A stretch of DNA of 64,000 nt from Toxorhynchites rutilus septentrionalis (Eukaryota; Arthropoda; Insecta; Diptera; Culicidae), in contig NC_073746.1 in assembly GCF_029784135.1 (NCBI RefSeq), forward strand, positions 78,453,704-78,517,703, read 5' to 3'. The notes below the pieces were generated by a model, which did not search any database, had not been told where the DNA came from, and saw only the letters and a list, made by a program, of their open reading frames with translations. Each line of letters begins with the position of its first letter. Positions within the stretch are counted from its first letter, which is position 1. Position numbers and translations under genes: made by a program. Below, piece by piece: positions 21,927-33,961 of the stretch.

Positions 21927-22753
21927 TGGTACAAAAATTAGAGCGTGGTGACCATGGAATGCGTCGGGCATACGTCGATTGGGTGAACGAACAACAGCAG
22001 CAAAATGCTGAATTTTCGCATCAAATTTTCTTCAGCGATGAGGCACATTTTGAGCTCGGTGGCTATGTGAACACCCGTAATTTCCGTATATGGGGCTCAG
22101 AAAATCCACACGTGATTGTTGAGAGGCCATTGCATCCGCCAAAAGACACTGTTTGGTGCGCATTATGGTCTGGTGGAGTCATCGGGCCGTATTTCTTTGA
22201 AAATGAGGACGGCGAGACGGTAACTGTGAATGGTGAGCGCTATGGCCGCATGTTAACCGATTTTTTTGCCACAAATTGAAGATATAGATACTGATGACAT
22301 GTGGTTTCAGCAGGACGGCGCCACGTGCCACAAAACACGATCGAACATGGACATATTGCGAACGAAATTTGAGGGACGCATAATTTCGCGTTTTGATGAT
22401 GCCAATTGGCCGTCCAGATCATGCGATTTGAACCCGCTAGACTTTTTTTTGTGGGGTTATGCGAAAGACCGTGTCTATGCCAACTCTCCGCAAACTCTTG
22501 AACATTTGAAAGACAACATTCGTGAAGTTATGACCGAGATACCGCCCCATATGTGCCGAAAAGTCATCGAAAATTACCTGTTCCGGATATCAAGGTGTGC
22601 GAGGAAGCCCTAGGTGGACATTTGAATGATGTTGTATTTCACACATAATGGAATAAACCAAACTTTAATTTGAAATAAAAGTTTCATCGAAATTCGAATT
22701 CTAAGTGTGTTTTATTTCAATTTACTTTCGGAATTTAAAGTTGGAAAACCCTG
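21450..22753 (+). mobile_element. mariner-like transposon, near complete (1.3 kb)
   Basis: The left end TA-CACGGTTTTTCATTTCGGG and the right end (reverse complement TA-CAGGGTTTTCCAACTTTAAA) share CCGAAAGTA just inside and are flanked by TA (right TA 22754-22755). A first, partial copy of the left end begins at 20907, in the 543-bp duplication. The two ends match imperfectly, so the left end has diverged. The element has a single transposase gene broken by one frameshift. Confidence 0.88.
21563..22613 (+). pseudogene. mariner-like transposase, one frameshift
   Basis: It begins MDRFSIAQRVNSVKLYYKND. The N-terminal helix-turn-helix pair covers about residues 1-115 (TIANVVRKFEQTGSV, SIPRRAQQLGLSNTSLWRI). 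The catalytic domain shows FFSDEAHFELGGYVN (first Asp), MWFQQDGATCH (second Asp) and WPSRSCDLNPLDFFLWGYAK (third acidic residue; I count 36 residues between the second Asp and this CDL Asp). At about 22262-22268 a run of seven T shifts the frame: the first frame ends DFFATN-stop, while the continuation LPQIEDIDTDDMW lies in the +1 frame and runs to 22613. Six T's would restore the usual reading. Otherwise the length (about 345 residues) is normal for this superfamily (Tc1/mariner/IS630). The single homopolymer change may be real or an assembly error. Confidence 0.9.
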
Positions 22754-22759
22754 TACAGT

Positions 22760-25700
22760 TGTCACCAGATTTTACAAATTTATCAGAAATCAAATGAAAA
22801 CATAGTACCCATAATCCATGACTTGTGTTCTTATAATGACCACTAAATCAGCATCTCTAATGCGCTTATACCATAAATGTTTGCTTAGTTTATTTTTTCA
22901 GCGAAATAAAGAGTGTAACGTTCATAAAATCAGTTGTTGAAATGATCACCCCAAAGTTTTGAAGAAGGCCTGGATGAATATTAATCCTCAACACATCACG
23001 AATCTCGTTGAAAGAACACCTCGATGCTTGCAATCCGTCATTCAAACTGCCGATGGCCACACTAAATATTATAATTTGCAACATAATGCGTAATGAATTA
23101 TTCCCAGCTATAAATGGACATTTTTCAATTAATTGCTTTTTATAGTTCTCGCTCACTCTCTGATAACAGTACTGTGCTTCATTTTGTCCAATACTGTATA
23201 TATTTCTTGAAAACCCGTTACTGGTAATTTGAAGTTCACTTACCTTACTTACTTACCTGTTGTGTAGAATCAAAAATACTGTAATGAAGGTAAAGTGGAA
23301 ATGAATGTGAATAAAAACACTTGCCTTTTCAATTAATTTTTATTAAACATTTCTCATGTTACAGATTTCTTCACTTTTTTTTTGTTTCTTTTCATCTCTT
23401 ATATTACAAAACAATTCGCATTAATTTATTTTCATTCACTAGAATGTAATCCACGTGTCACTTATTATTCTGTCTCTTAAAATGACTCATTCTCCTTTCT
23501 TATGAGACCTTGGTTATTTTTCTACAGCCGAATAATGTACATCATCATCTTCATCATTATTTTCCATAATATTCTCTGCACACATTTCTTGTCTGTAACA
23601 AATGGTGCACCTTGTCAGAAATCAGGTCTGTAAAAATGTTTCGTTTTCATTCACATTTTCTTTTCTTGAGGATAAACAAAGAATATTCAATGTTCACTAT
23701 CATCTATGTAGTAAAACTCTGCTGTGGTGAACTTCCAAGTTTTATGTTGTCATGTATGTTACGAGAATCTCTTTAATTTTTGATTTGTTTTTCTTCTTTC
23801 TTTAATTTCTATATGTACACGTTTGAATTTCGTTTTTAACGAGTGAGCGCACAATCGCGCTTATCACAAAAAATAACCTAGAATTGTAACAATGGAACAA
23901 CCTACCTTTAAAAGGATTGAAACTTAGAATGCAACTTCTCTGTTGAAAAGTTGAGTCTTTTCATTTTCGTTTCTCGGCATCTCCTCGCTGGGCGTAAAAT
24001 AAAATCTCATAAAACATACAACAAAACACAGCACCGAGGAGCGTCTGCTACACTTGACATTTGCATCCTACAACCAGTTTATCTCTTTTCATACATTCAT
24101 ATATAACTTTGGTAGTGAGTCGTATAAAATTTAACAGAAAAACAAAACCATTCATCTCAACTCCATCCGACCAATTGAGGATGTGAGTTGCTAAATAACA
24201 AACATGATTACACTATAGTCGACGAAACTGAAACGGTGAATAGTTTATGCAAGCAATTCCGCGCTTCGAAATACAATCCGAGACTAATCAATTGAAAATT
24301 AAATAATTCAAGCAATGATTCATCCATTTTGCTTCTTCTTTGAATCGATGGGATGAAACAAAAAAAACGAATCACTCCGGCTCGATATATTGTTTCATTC
24401 GATTCGATTTTGATTTGGCCCGAATGCTGCTTTTGATTTCACGATGGCAATCCAATCCTCTCCTTCTCTCACTACACAATCTAGATTCGCTAGTTCCAAA
24501 AAAACATATTTGTATAAAATGTCACATCCACAAGAAGTCTTCCGCGAATAGCAAAACCCCCGAAAGCAGCCGAATTGCGCGGAATGCTCTCGTCGCTGTC
24601 GGGAAAATATGATTTTCCATTCGCTCTAAATCAAACTTTTTGTGTTTGGTCTCGCTCGCTGAAGTTCATTCCGGTTATGTAATTTGTTTGTCATATGCTG
24701 TGATTCGTTTTTCTTTCTGACTAGTTTCTTTTTCTTGCTTTTTCTTCTTCTTTCTGTTTTCTCTTCTTGACTCTTGTACGATTTTTCGCTGTTTGGTATG
24801 GCGAGTGCTCTCGGAAGCAAAAACATCAAATAAAACCTCCCGAGAGTTCTCCAATGACGACGATAAAGACGACGACGGCGGCGACGGCGAAAAAAAATGT
24901 ATCTAAACTTACATTTAATATTTACAAATTTATTTTTAAATAATAGTATTGATTGATTTTATATCTGCAATATTTTCCGTCTGCTCGGAACCACCGGCAG
25001 TCGAATCTTTCGTGTTTTTCTCTCTTCTACAGCTCTTTCTCTCTCTCTCTCTCTCTCTTCCTGGGAAATTGTGTTTGGCATTTTGTTTCTTTTTCCGTTG
25101 AATAGTTTTTATGAGTTTATTTTTGTTTCCATTTTTGCTTAGCTAATGCTCGTTGATATTTGCTCAAAGGAAAAAAAAAAACAAGAAAAGACTCAAATTG
25201 CGATTGGCACGCGATGGGACGAAACCGAAAAAGTAGACGGAATGTCCGATCCGTTCGTTCAGATTGACCAAAATGAATAAACAATAACACTGGAATTGGT
25301 ATGAGTTTCGGCTGAAGGGGGCAAATTTTCGCCATTCAGGGTGGCTTGAGGTTTGGCTGATGTTTGAGTTTGGTGTGTTTCAACTTTTCTTGGTCGCAAC
25401 ATTGAATTTTCAGCTGGCTGAATGCCATCAATGAAATCGTAGGTGACATTGAGCGTAGCGATAGAAAAATAATTCTACGATGTTTAATTTGGATAATTTT
25501 TTTGGTTTGGAACTTTTTCTAAACGTAGCATTTTGAATGGAATTTGGCGACCATTGTGTTTTGCTCACAATGTTTGTTTTACTCATCGTTTTATGTTTTG
25601 TGTCCATCTGCAAACAAGTTGAATTTAGTTTTTCGTTAGCTAAAAATATGAATGATGAAGTGATGAAAATTTGAGAATGAACTTGTAAGTAATGCATCAT

Positions 25701-26790
25701 ATATTGGATTTTCCGTAATATTTTCCACTAGATAAAGTTCTCTGTTCCATGTTTATTGCATCAATAAAGAGAAAAATGATTTTCTTTGCGTAATAATGAT
25801 AATATGGTGTTTTAAAACGATGAAATCGATCTGAGGAAGAATATGATGTGGTGGAGATTGACATTGAAAAGTCCTAAAATATAACACCGAATATGTTTTA
25901 TGAACTAAACATTATAGGCTTCTCTGGAACTCTACAGCGAGACATTGGAGAAAAAACGTTACGTTCATCTATGCGTATGATCATAGATCTGCAAGATCAT
26001 CGCATCGTGTAGAATAGTGCTACTGTTTTCTTTTTCCTCGTTGGAAATATTGAAAATCTTGGAAGATCAATTGATGATTTTTAGAAATCATTGCATACAA
26101 TAATAATTTTTCAGAGAAATATGCGATGAAGTCGGATGATGAAGTGAACTAACTTTTTCTTAGTATATATTATGAGAATTGTTCCAGTTTTTGGACAGCA
26201 TATTTTTTCAATGGGAGTAGGAATGATGAAATTAAAAAACGTAGATCATTTCTCTGTCAATATGCCACCCGAAGCCAAAAATTTGAAATTCATTAAATAA
26301 GACGAAAGAGATTGGAACTATCCGTAGGTTAGCCTTAACTATCATATTTTATTTTGTATTTTCTCATTCCTCTCAACTGGGCAATTACTAGAAATATATG
26401 AAATGGGATGTACGAGCAACTCCACATGCGCTGTATTCGGCTAATAATTACTCCCCGCTGCTTTTATTTGCAAAAAGTGAATCAAAAATTCTCCCACAAA
26501 ACCGATTTCTTCCCTAATTTCCGAAATTCCACCTCGTGACATGCTTGTTCGCGCACATCCCATCCAAACACTCATTATTTTGATAGCTACTGAATATCCC
26601 TTCAAAACCACGTATTTGTCGTTTATCGAATCAATTGAATTTTCAAAATTGTGAATGTCAAAATTGTATATGCGGCACCCGATGCCCAACCAATTACCAC
26701 ACTTATCATCATGGGAGAAGCGGGTTGGAGCATTCTAGCCGGGGGATTTGTCTTAGGAAAAAAATCGTCACCTCTGAGCTTGTCAAAATA
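22760..26790. other. repeat-poor, unassigned 4-kb block
   Basis: No transposon ends, tandem repeats or coding similarity were recognised, unusual for this window. It holds simple sequence: a CT run at about 25033-25060 and a GACGAC/GGCGAC-rich run at about 24856-24895. The sequence is AT- and T-rich on the plus strand, as in a long untranslated or regulatory region. No splice-bounded coding exon was found. Short open frames here look random. Confidence 0.4.
25033..25060 (+). repeat. (CT)n microsatellite
   Basis: A run of about 12 CT dinucleotides with minor interruptions, inside the repeat-poor block. Confidence 0.85.
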
Positions 26791-26794
26791 CATA

Positions 26795-27320
26795 ACAGTT
26801 CGGCTGAAAAGTTTATAAGGTGACACAGTAAAACAATTTTTTTTTGCAAAATTCAATTCTATTATTCAACATAATTTGCCTTCGAGGGCGATACAGCGAT
26901 TATAGCGATCTTGCAACTTTTCGATACCAATTTTATAATACTCTTCCGGTTTTTCCTCAAAATAGGCCTCAGTTTCGGTAATCACTTCATCATCGGTCTT
27001 AAATTTCTTGGCAGCGAGCATTTTCTTCAGGTCTGCGAACAGTAAATAGTCGCTGGGGGCCAGATCTAGAGAATACGGTGGATGCGGAAGCAATTCGAAG
27101 CCCAATTCATGCAATTTTGCCATCGTTTTCATTGTTTGATTTTTTTTCCCAATAAAAAAAGTTGCTTAACTCTCAATGCTGTGACTCACGAACCAATCGA
27201 CCGATTGCTGTCAAGTTTTGACACGTATCCATTGCAAGATGTTGCTTTGTGATAGTCAAGTAGATTTTTGCAAGAGGCGCCATCTACACGTGAACCTTAT
27301 GAACTTTTCAGCCGAACTGT
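26795..27320 (-). mobile_element. internally deleted mariner, 526 bp, with C-terminal transposase fragment
   Basis: The terminal inverted repeats of about 27 bp (ACAGTTCGGCTGAAAAGTT at both ends, then T/CATAAGGT) are flanked by TA (26793-26794 and 27321-27322). Minus strand 27132-26866 encodes GFELLPHPPYSLDLAPSDYLLFADLKKML to IALEGKLC, the last ~85 residues of a mariner (DD34D-type) transposase. The usual YSPDLAPSDY motif has Pro changed to Leu (YSLDLAPSDY). The N-terminal ~260 residues, including the first two catalytic Asp, are missing. A second, shorter fragment of the same family is at 46867-47010. Confidence 0.9.
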
Positions 27321-27322
27321 TA

Positions 27323-28683
27323 TATGTCGAAAATATGAAAGTTCGATCATACAAATAAATTTTAAGGGGACAGTTTTGTAAATTCGATTCGCTTGGGTAC
27401 TGTTGAAGAAAGATTAGATACCGGACAATAAGTATGTAATATTACACATTTATATGGCGTTTCTATTGATGAAATTAATTTACTTCCAGGAAAAATAAAA
27501 ATTTTAAATAGTACACGTCCTAATTTCATGACAATGTTACGTTCGGATTACAGTGGTTTGTGAGACGCTATTCAGTATTTTAGAAACAATGAGAAATTAT
27601 TGCCGCATGGGGTTACTTTTGACACTTTGGTTTTTGATTGTATTCTACCAGAAATAATTTCAAATTATTTTATTCTGAAAGATTACTAAAATGCAGCCGA
27701 TAAACTGCAAACAATCAGAACGCGGATCATTTCTGTACCTATCTCGAGTGGAAATTCCGCTCTGGGAAACAATATTCTTCGTTGGACAACGCAAGAACAA
27801 CGCGTGAAAGAATTAAAGATAATACGGCCAACTTGCTGAAATTTCTGGATGGAGCTCCTGCTCCCAACCAGGGTTTTTCATTTCCGAAAATGAGAAATGA
27901 AAATTATTTTTTATTTAATACTTTTACTTTAGCTAGAGTCGTTTTTTGATTGATTCATTTTAGTCTATCGGGGTAAAATGTCGTCTGTCGTCTTTTACTT
28001 ACAATTTCGAAAGTAGAAGGTTTTGATGAGAATCGAAACTGCTCGAATATTCATTACCATCTTCAAAGTGTTTCATTCCGCAAGCGAACGGAAAGTAGCC
28101 TTCCAAAAAATTGGTATTAGAAGAGAAATTAGAGAGGATAGCAGTTACGTTTACCACTTACAACAACGGCGCCGACTACTGGATTCCATGTCTTCGGTGT
28201 AACCCTAATTAAACTATTGTTGTAAAGTCGATCTAAATGGGAAATCGTTTAATACAATTTCTAAAACATTATCGACGAAGTAATTGGCTGTTCATTTGAG
28301 CCTCAATGGAAGGAAATTTGAAAAATCCTCCTAGAAAAGAGTACCTCCTGACTAAATTGCTAAAACACGTTCTGAAGCCCATAGTTAAGTTTTCAGCGAA
28401 ACGAGAAAGAAGTCCAAAATGCGTTGTGAAGATTTAGTCAACTGTTATCAGTATTTCATGACAAGCTCTACATAGTGCTTAATGACAAAGTGCATCCCAG
28501 AATACAATTGTTCAACTCAATGTCCAGTGAACTGTGGAGGAACCTGAACTCAGAATCTGTAATCTTCTCAAGATAGTTCATTACATTATTCAATTTGAAG
28601 TCTGTATGCGAACGAAACCACCTTCAAGAGGTTTGTTGCAATATGAAACAGTGGGGGTAATATGGGGAATACAACTAGGGGAA
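27323..28683. other. unassigned DNA with a possible decayed frame
   Basis: Between about 27590 and 27860 broken frames read FDTLVFDCILPEIISNYF and ALGNNILRWTTQEQRVKELK, suggesting an eroded transposable-element protein I cannot place. The remainder has no recognised gene or ends. Confidence 0.3.
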
Positions 28684-29075
28684 TCGCAGATAATACGGAC
28701 AGTGGGGGTAATATGGACAGGTGATTGATTCGTATAGTCACATTTTGAATTTTAGATTTCTGTTAATTAGAACACCTTCTACATGTTATTCTATAATATT
28801 TAAACCACCCTATGACAATGAATACTGATCAAAAGAGGAAAGAGGAAACAAAAACCGAAAATCATACATGATTCTGCGTGTGGATGTAATTTTAGCTGCT
28901 TCGATATTAAGCATTTTGAGTGGTTTAATATCAAAATTAAATTCGCTGATGGTTATATTTCGGTTTGTGAGCTAACAGACAAGCGATATTAGGTATATAC
29001 GGAAACGTAAATTCATTTTTGAGTGGAAAATTCAAATTGTTTGAAAAATTTGTGCTGGTGGGGTAGTACGGACAG
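28684..29075 (+). repeat. copy A of the GGGTAATATGGACAG repeat
   Basis: About 390 bp aligns in the same orientation with 47920-48302: ACAGTGGGGGTAATATGGACAGG, CATG(T/C)TATTCTA(T/G)AATATTTAAAC, CAATGAATACTGATCAAAA and TTCGCTGATGGTTATATT, ending in GGTGGGGT-GGACAG. The copy at 47.9 kb has a matching inverted end; none was identified for this copy. Confidence 0.85.
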
Positions 29076-29472
29076 TTTCCATTGGTAGTGTAATAGACTG
29101 TGAAAAGTCTGTTCAATCTATTCCTAAGGAATGCCCTGCGTCTATAAACGGAAATCAAATCGCCAAATTTGAACTGTTTAGAAGCTGACTGGAACCAAAA
29201 GGAAAATAGTTTATACTGCTGAAAAACACGATATCTTTTCTAGGTGGACTTATTCAGTTTTTAATTATTTAACGGATATTCGATCTCCCAATCATAAATC
29301 GGTGGCACAAAAGACCTAGTGAATACTTTTGTCCTCCCAACTTATTTAAGGTGAGGATTTGAACGTTCACAAACGCTCAAGAACATTGAACCGTAGAGGC
29401 TAGGCGACATTCGATCCAGCCAATGAGCTTAGCCTTACCATCTTAAATGATGAACCTTACGTCAGAGTAGAT
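29076..29472. other. unassigned DNA
   Basis: No gene or repeat was recognised between the repeat copy and the 545-bp MITE. Confidence 0.3.
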
Positions 29473-29481
29473 CATATAACA

Positions 29482-30026
29482 GGTGACCGGAATAAATCGC
29501 CACAGTAAACAACTGCAACAGAAACAACCGCTTAGAAAAAGTGTAGTAGGCTAGAAATATTTGGCGCGGGAAAAACATCATGTGCCTCACATTTCTATTA
29601 TAAATTTATTCTCTTGTTCTCGTTTTTCGAAATTTATTCTGAGGACAATGTAATGGGGACGAAGTCCCCATTTGGCGAGGATAAGGAATCGAGGCGGCCC
29701 ATGCCGCCAAGATGACGCAATCCGAGTCCACCGCCGACCCGCCGTCGGAAGCGGCGGTGTCTCGCACGCAAACCTGGGATCCACTGATTGCCCGGTTAGT
29801 TTGAAACATAGGATACGATCCTTTAGCAATGTCCGACCGAGCTCTAGCGAGCGTCGGACGGTATACGTCTGCCCGGGGCGTTACGTTTGCCTGGGGCGAT
29901 ACGTTTGCCCGGTTAATTCTTGTTTTGAAATACAATACCGCGCCACAATATTTATAGCCTACTACACATTTTATAAGCGGTGGTTTCTGTTGCAGTCGTT
30001 TTCTGTGGCGATTTATTCCGGGAACC
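29482..30026. mobile_element. 545-bp MITE with ~85-bp terminal inverted repeats and 9-bp target duplication
   Basis: CATATAACA occurs immediately outside both ends (29473-29481 and 30027-30035). The ends read GGTGACCGGAATAAATCGCC and, on the reverse complement, GGTTCCCGGAATAAATCGCC. Similarity continues inward for ~85 bp, including CTGCAACAGAAAC, GTGTAGTAGGCTA-AAATATT and GGCGCGG. The GC-rich core contains the hairpin GGGGACGAAGTCCCC (about 29654) and matches 5035-5345. A 9-bp duplication with long terminal repeats is typical of Mutator-like elements. An open frame across it (147 codons, minus strand) is probably incidental. Confidence 0.93.
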
Positions 30027-30035
30027 CATATAACA

Positions 30036-32192
30036 GTAACTATCAAACAACTGCGATTAATTATGATCTACCCTACATCAACCAGTTGCCTTCATTGGTC
30101 AGTCGATGAAGCTGACTCATCTGACACACTATAAATCGCACAGTTCGTAATTCCACGTATTCCAATCTCAACTAGTTAACAAAGCTTATGCTCTTCAGTT
30201 CTCAAAATGGCGCCCAAATAAGAGGAGCATCGCTAAAAAATGTTGCTCACGCCAAAAACCAAGCTCCTCGCACGCGAAATTTACAAAACTGTTAAATGTT
30301 AAAACTGTTCTCTAGCAAAGTTAGAATTTTGAGGAAGATGTTGAGTTCATACAATGTAATTTATGTAGAGTTGAGTAGAAAAATACTCCCACTCTTCAAA
30401 AAAAGTCACCGTCCATGGGGTGAGATTGGGTGAGATTAAAAAAATATTGCGAATGTTTTTGAAACCTACTTCCAATGTATAATAATTAACTGTGTTATTG
30501 TTTAATAATTAATCTTTTTTTTTGTTTTTGCCCCAATATTACCCCCATCGACGGTATATCTTTGCAGTACTAAGAGATAGAAATTATGTATCTTCAGCAA
30601 GGTTTCAAGCTCTACAATTTTCTCACGACAGAGCAAAATATATCGTATATACAAAATGTTAGTATTATTTATTTTTATTCTTACTTATTGAGAATTTAAA
30701 TGAAAATACTCAATTATCCAAATCAAGATTCTGAACAACTCCTCTTAGAATATCCAACCTCTAAGATGCAAGGAAGGACGTGAAATTTTTGACCGTCGTT
30801 TTAAAAAACTGCCCCACTGTGCGACAACCAGAACTCGAGGGCCACATAACGATCCCAGATGTTGTATACGGGACTGCTCACGAATTTCGATTGCGGTGTC
30901 ATGTACGACGAAACACACGGAAAACAGAATTTAAAGCAGCTTCCTAGATATGAGTTTTATTCGCATCTGCGGCCAGAAGAGAGATAGTCTAATCGCCACT
31001 GGGTTCGTCTACCAGGACCAGGACATATAGAATGACTGGAGAAACGTCCCCAAACGATGCCTTTTCCCAATGACCACGGTAACCCCGTTCTGTTTTGGCC
31101 GGAATGACCTGATGGCGCGATGGAATGGAATACCGAGAATAACCTGATTGTAGAGCCCAAAAATTATCCATCCAACACCCCGAAGCTCCAACTCATAGAG
31201 ATATATTGTACCATATCTAGCAAAACTTTGAAGAAGATGCAAAAATAGTGAAAAGCTGACCAGAAACTCGAAACTCTCATCCAAAAAGTTATGACAGATA
31301 GACGATTCACTTAGGGATAGGACTATACAGCAGTTCCTTATGTTGAAGACATTAACACTATAGCCGATGATCCATCTTGAACTAGTGAAATTCCAGCCGA
31401 TCAGTTTGCTGTTTGTCGCTGATGTTTATTCTATGAAATTCAAAAAAAGCTAAAGCTTTATCGTATCCAAAATTGATTGAGCACATTGTATGGTGAAAGT
31501 TCAATGTTGAAATATAGACCGAAGAATCTTCCAATCACGTATTTGTAGACCCCAAAAGAAACATTGCTGGTGCCAATTGACCAATCAAAACGCGGGATTT
31601 TCGATTAGATAGTGCTTGACATTTTTCAATTGTTCAATGATTAGCTTCATGAAATATATACTTTTTTTCATAGTATAAAATTAATAGGGAATGCCTAAAT
31701 CACTTGATGCAGATCGCTCAAAAATCCATCAGCAAATGACTGAGTAATAAACGCTTGAAATTAAACAATTTCCGCGATGCGGCAGATTTTTGGTTTCTCA
31801 ATTTGTACCCCAATATGTTCCCGATAGTCAAAAAGTCAAGAGCAAAATACAAAAAAAATAAATGGGCTTGACAATTCCGAAACAAAAAGATGAAAATATT
31901 TTTTTTAATTCTTCCTTTCTCTTCACCCAGAATCATTTTAGATTATGAATATTCTCTACTTACATTAAAACATCGATTCTTCAATTTCGTTCTTTTCTGC
32001 TGTGGTTTTTTTTGGTATTTGAAAAAAAAAGCGCTTTCACTTGAAGATTTAAACTGCCCGAATTTATTATCATTTGAATGGGCTGTATATCAGCTTCAGT
32101 TCTACAGGTAAAAGGGTGCTTTAAATTGAAAGAATAGATTTTCCCGGACTGTTTTTCCAAAAAAGGGGAATTAACCCTTTATAAAATTGTGC
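30036..32192. other. unassigned DNA
   Basis: No clear gene. Minus strand 31284-30957 has overlapping open frames of 60-91 codons in all three frames; one reads WIIFGLYNQVILGIPFHR and GKRHRLGTFLQSFYMSW. This could be a retroelement fragment, but I cannot assign it. A CCCCAATATTACCCCC word at about 30531 resembles the inverted end of the GGGTAATATGGACAG repeats. Confidence 0.3.
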
Positions 32193-32203
32193 AAAGTAGG
32201 CAA

Positions 32204-32355
32204 TTTTTTTCTTATCTGTATTATAGTGACTTTCAACTCATTTGGTTGGTTCGTCACTTCTACTTTCATTTTTGGAAGAATGTCGGGAGTGAGAATTGAA
32301 CTCGTGACCTTTAGCGTGAGAGGCATGGATGTTACCACTACGCCAGATCGCCTCC
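32204..32355 (-). mobile_element. tRNA-derived SINE, copy 2
   Basis: Reverse complement of the 7304-7454 SINE, with the T-rich (tail) side at 32204. It is flanked by an 11-bp duplication with one mismatch, AAAGTAGGCAA (32193-32203) and AAACTAGGCAA (32356-32366). The A-box- and B-box-like segments are conserved. Confidence 0.9.
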
Positions 32356-32366
32356 AAACTAGGCAA

Positions 32367-33265
32367 TGAAAACACTCAACCCTCAGAGCACATAATCCTT
32401 ACACGAGGAAGAACACATTTTTACCTTTGATAAAAATTATAATAATTGCCACCACATATTTTGGCGCTGCTTTGTAAAATCACTTCAACGCGCCTTTGAT
32501 TATGCAAAAATTAAAACAACATTTCTAGTGCAGGGATGTTTCTTTTGTATAGAAGATATAAATAGGCGAAACTAGGTGAAATAAATTAGTTCTAGTCTAG
32601 AGCTCAAACCTATAACATGTTTCTATTGAGTACAGAACCTTAAAGTCCTTAACTGGCGCAGTCGGTAGTTCCGGCTGTGGGAGTAAATGGTCATGTAGTG
32701 GAGTTTGATTCTTCGGCTTAGTCTTCGAGGGCATATCGGAGCTAGGAGGAGAATCGCCATAATTGTCCATCTTCCACATCTGCCGGAGTTCGAGGGAATA
32801 TCGAACATACACCACTCGGAGAAACTTACGATCAGCACCAGGCGGAAACCATCATGGATGATGGAGAGTAGTTAAGATCCCTACATTCAGACCGACCGCC
32901 AGGTATACAGCCATAGAAGAAGGAGGGTAGCCATAGAAGAAGGAGGATAGCCATAGAGCAAGGACAATGAGTAAAGGAATAGCAGCTTCCTAATAGAGAT
33001 CCTAATAGACATTGGTTGCGCGTTCGCTTAGTAAGCGATCGATCGTGAGTTCAAAACTCAGGGCCCTCATTGACCATCTTTGTATTGTTATAGAATAACT
33101 ACGTCCACGCAACAATCATCAGCGATGGAGATCGATCCACGGTCGAAATAAGATCGATTAATCCATACAACATCGGGCTGCTGTTCTATTAATAACTCAA
33201 CAATGATCATATCAAATGTCTCCGCTGTCCGGTCTAATTGGACAATGGAAGAACAGAAGGAATAC
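32367..33265 (+). other. mixed repeat-like DNA with tRNA-like segment
   Basis: GAGCCATAGAAGAAGGAGG-type words are repeated two to three times at 32905-32965. TGGCGCAGTCGGTAG at about 32653 resembles the start of a retroelement internal region just after an LTR (a primer-binding-like site); this is weak. At 33013-33075, GCGTTCGCTTAGTAAGCG and the hairpin TGAGTTCAAAACTCA imitate tRNA D and T arms, suggesting another SINE head. No host coding sequence was seen. Confidence 0.4.
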
Positions 33266-33961
33266 TGTTGCGTACCAACGCAACGCGCACCTGTATTTAT
33301 GAACTTGACTTCACAGTATAAACAACACTCGCATAAAACAACCTTGGTAAGAGTGAACGTTAGGGAAGAAGAGGAACAAAGAAGAAGAGAAAAGATAGTT
33401 AGTAGGAATAAACAAATGGATACGAAACAATAGTAGTTAGAGGAATCAAAGAGTTTTATAAAATTTCCGTGCGTTCTCATATGAAAATACATAAATTGTA
33501 ATTTTTCTGCAATTACAATTTATGCATTTTACAAAGTATTATTTTAATTAATTTAGACTCACGTTTAGTTTCAATTTTATTTTTTATTTTTTTGTCTGTA
33601 TTATAGTGACTTTCAACTCATTTGGCTGGTTCGTCATTTTTACTTCCATTTTTGGAAGAATGTCGGGAGTGAGAATTGAACTCGTGAGCTTTAGCGTGAG
33701 AGGCATGGATGTTACCACTACGCCAGATCGGCTCCACAGTTTCAATTTTATAAATTTCATATAAGAACGCACGGAAATTTTATAAAACTCTTTTTCTTTC
33801 CTCTAACTTCTATTGTTTCGTATCCATTTGTTTATTCCTACTAATTATCTTTTCTCTTCTTCCCTAACGTTCACTCTTACCAAGGTTGTTTTATGCGAGC
33901 GTTGTTTATACTGTGAAGCCAAGTTCATAAATACAGGTGCGAGTTGCGTTGGTAGGCAACA
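33266..33961. repeat. long inverted pair (arms of about 222 and 207 bp) with a SINE in the loop
   Basis: The left arm 33266-33487 starts TGTTGCGTACCAACGCAAC. The right arm 33755-33961 reads, on the reverse complement, TGTTGCCTACCAACGCAACT and follows the left arm through CACCTGTATTTATGAACTTG, GTTTATGCGAGTGTTG-type blocks, an AATAAACAAATGGATACGAA block and TTTTATAAAATTTCCGTGCG. The loop holds the small palindrome AATTGTAATT..AATTACAATT (33496-33520) and SINE copy 3. The arms could be two head-to-head copies of one repeat (for example solo LTR-like units starting TG) or a fold-back element. Confidence 0.85.
33581..33737 (-). mobile_element. tRNA-derived SINE, copy 3
   Basis: Reverse complement of the 7304-7454 SINE, flanked by an exact 14-bp target duplication AGTTTCAATTTTAT (33567-33580 and 33738-33751). 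It sits in the loop of the inverted pair, so it inserted after the pair formed or into the spacer between two units. Confidence 0.95.

Noticed and set aside
29606..30109. Overlapping frames of 145-146 codons on both strands
   Set aside because: They lie within the MITE and extend through its inverted ends; the same core at 5.0-5.3 kb is not open, so coding is unlikely.
30957..31284. Retroviral or retrotransposon polymerase fragment
   Set aside because: Some residues are suggestive, but no catalytic motif could be read in any frame; left unassigned.
32645..32670. LTR retrotransposon primer-binding site
   Set aside because: TGGCGCAGTCGGTAG is suggestive, but no paired LTRs or gag-pol frames lie beside it.
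33013..33075. tRNA gene
   Set aside because: D-arm- and T-arm-like hairpins exist, but no full cloverleaf; repeat context suggests a SINE head.
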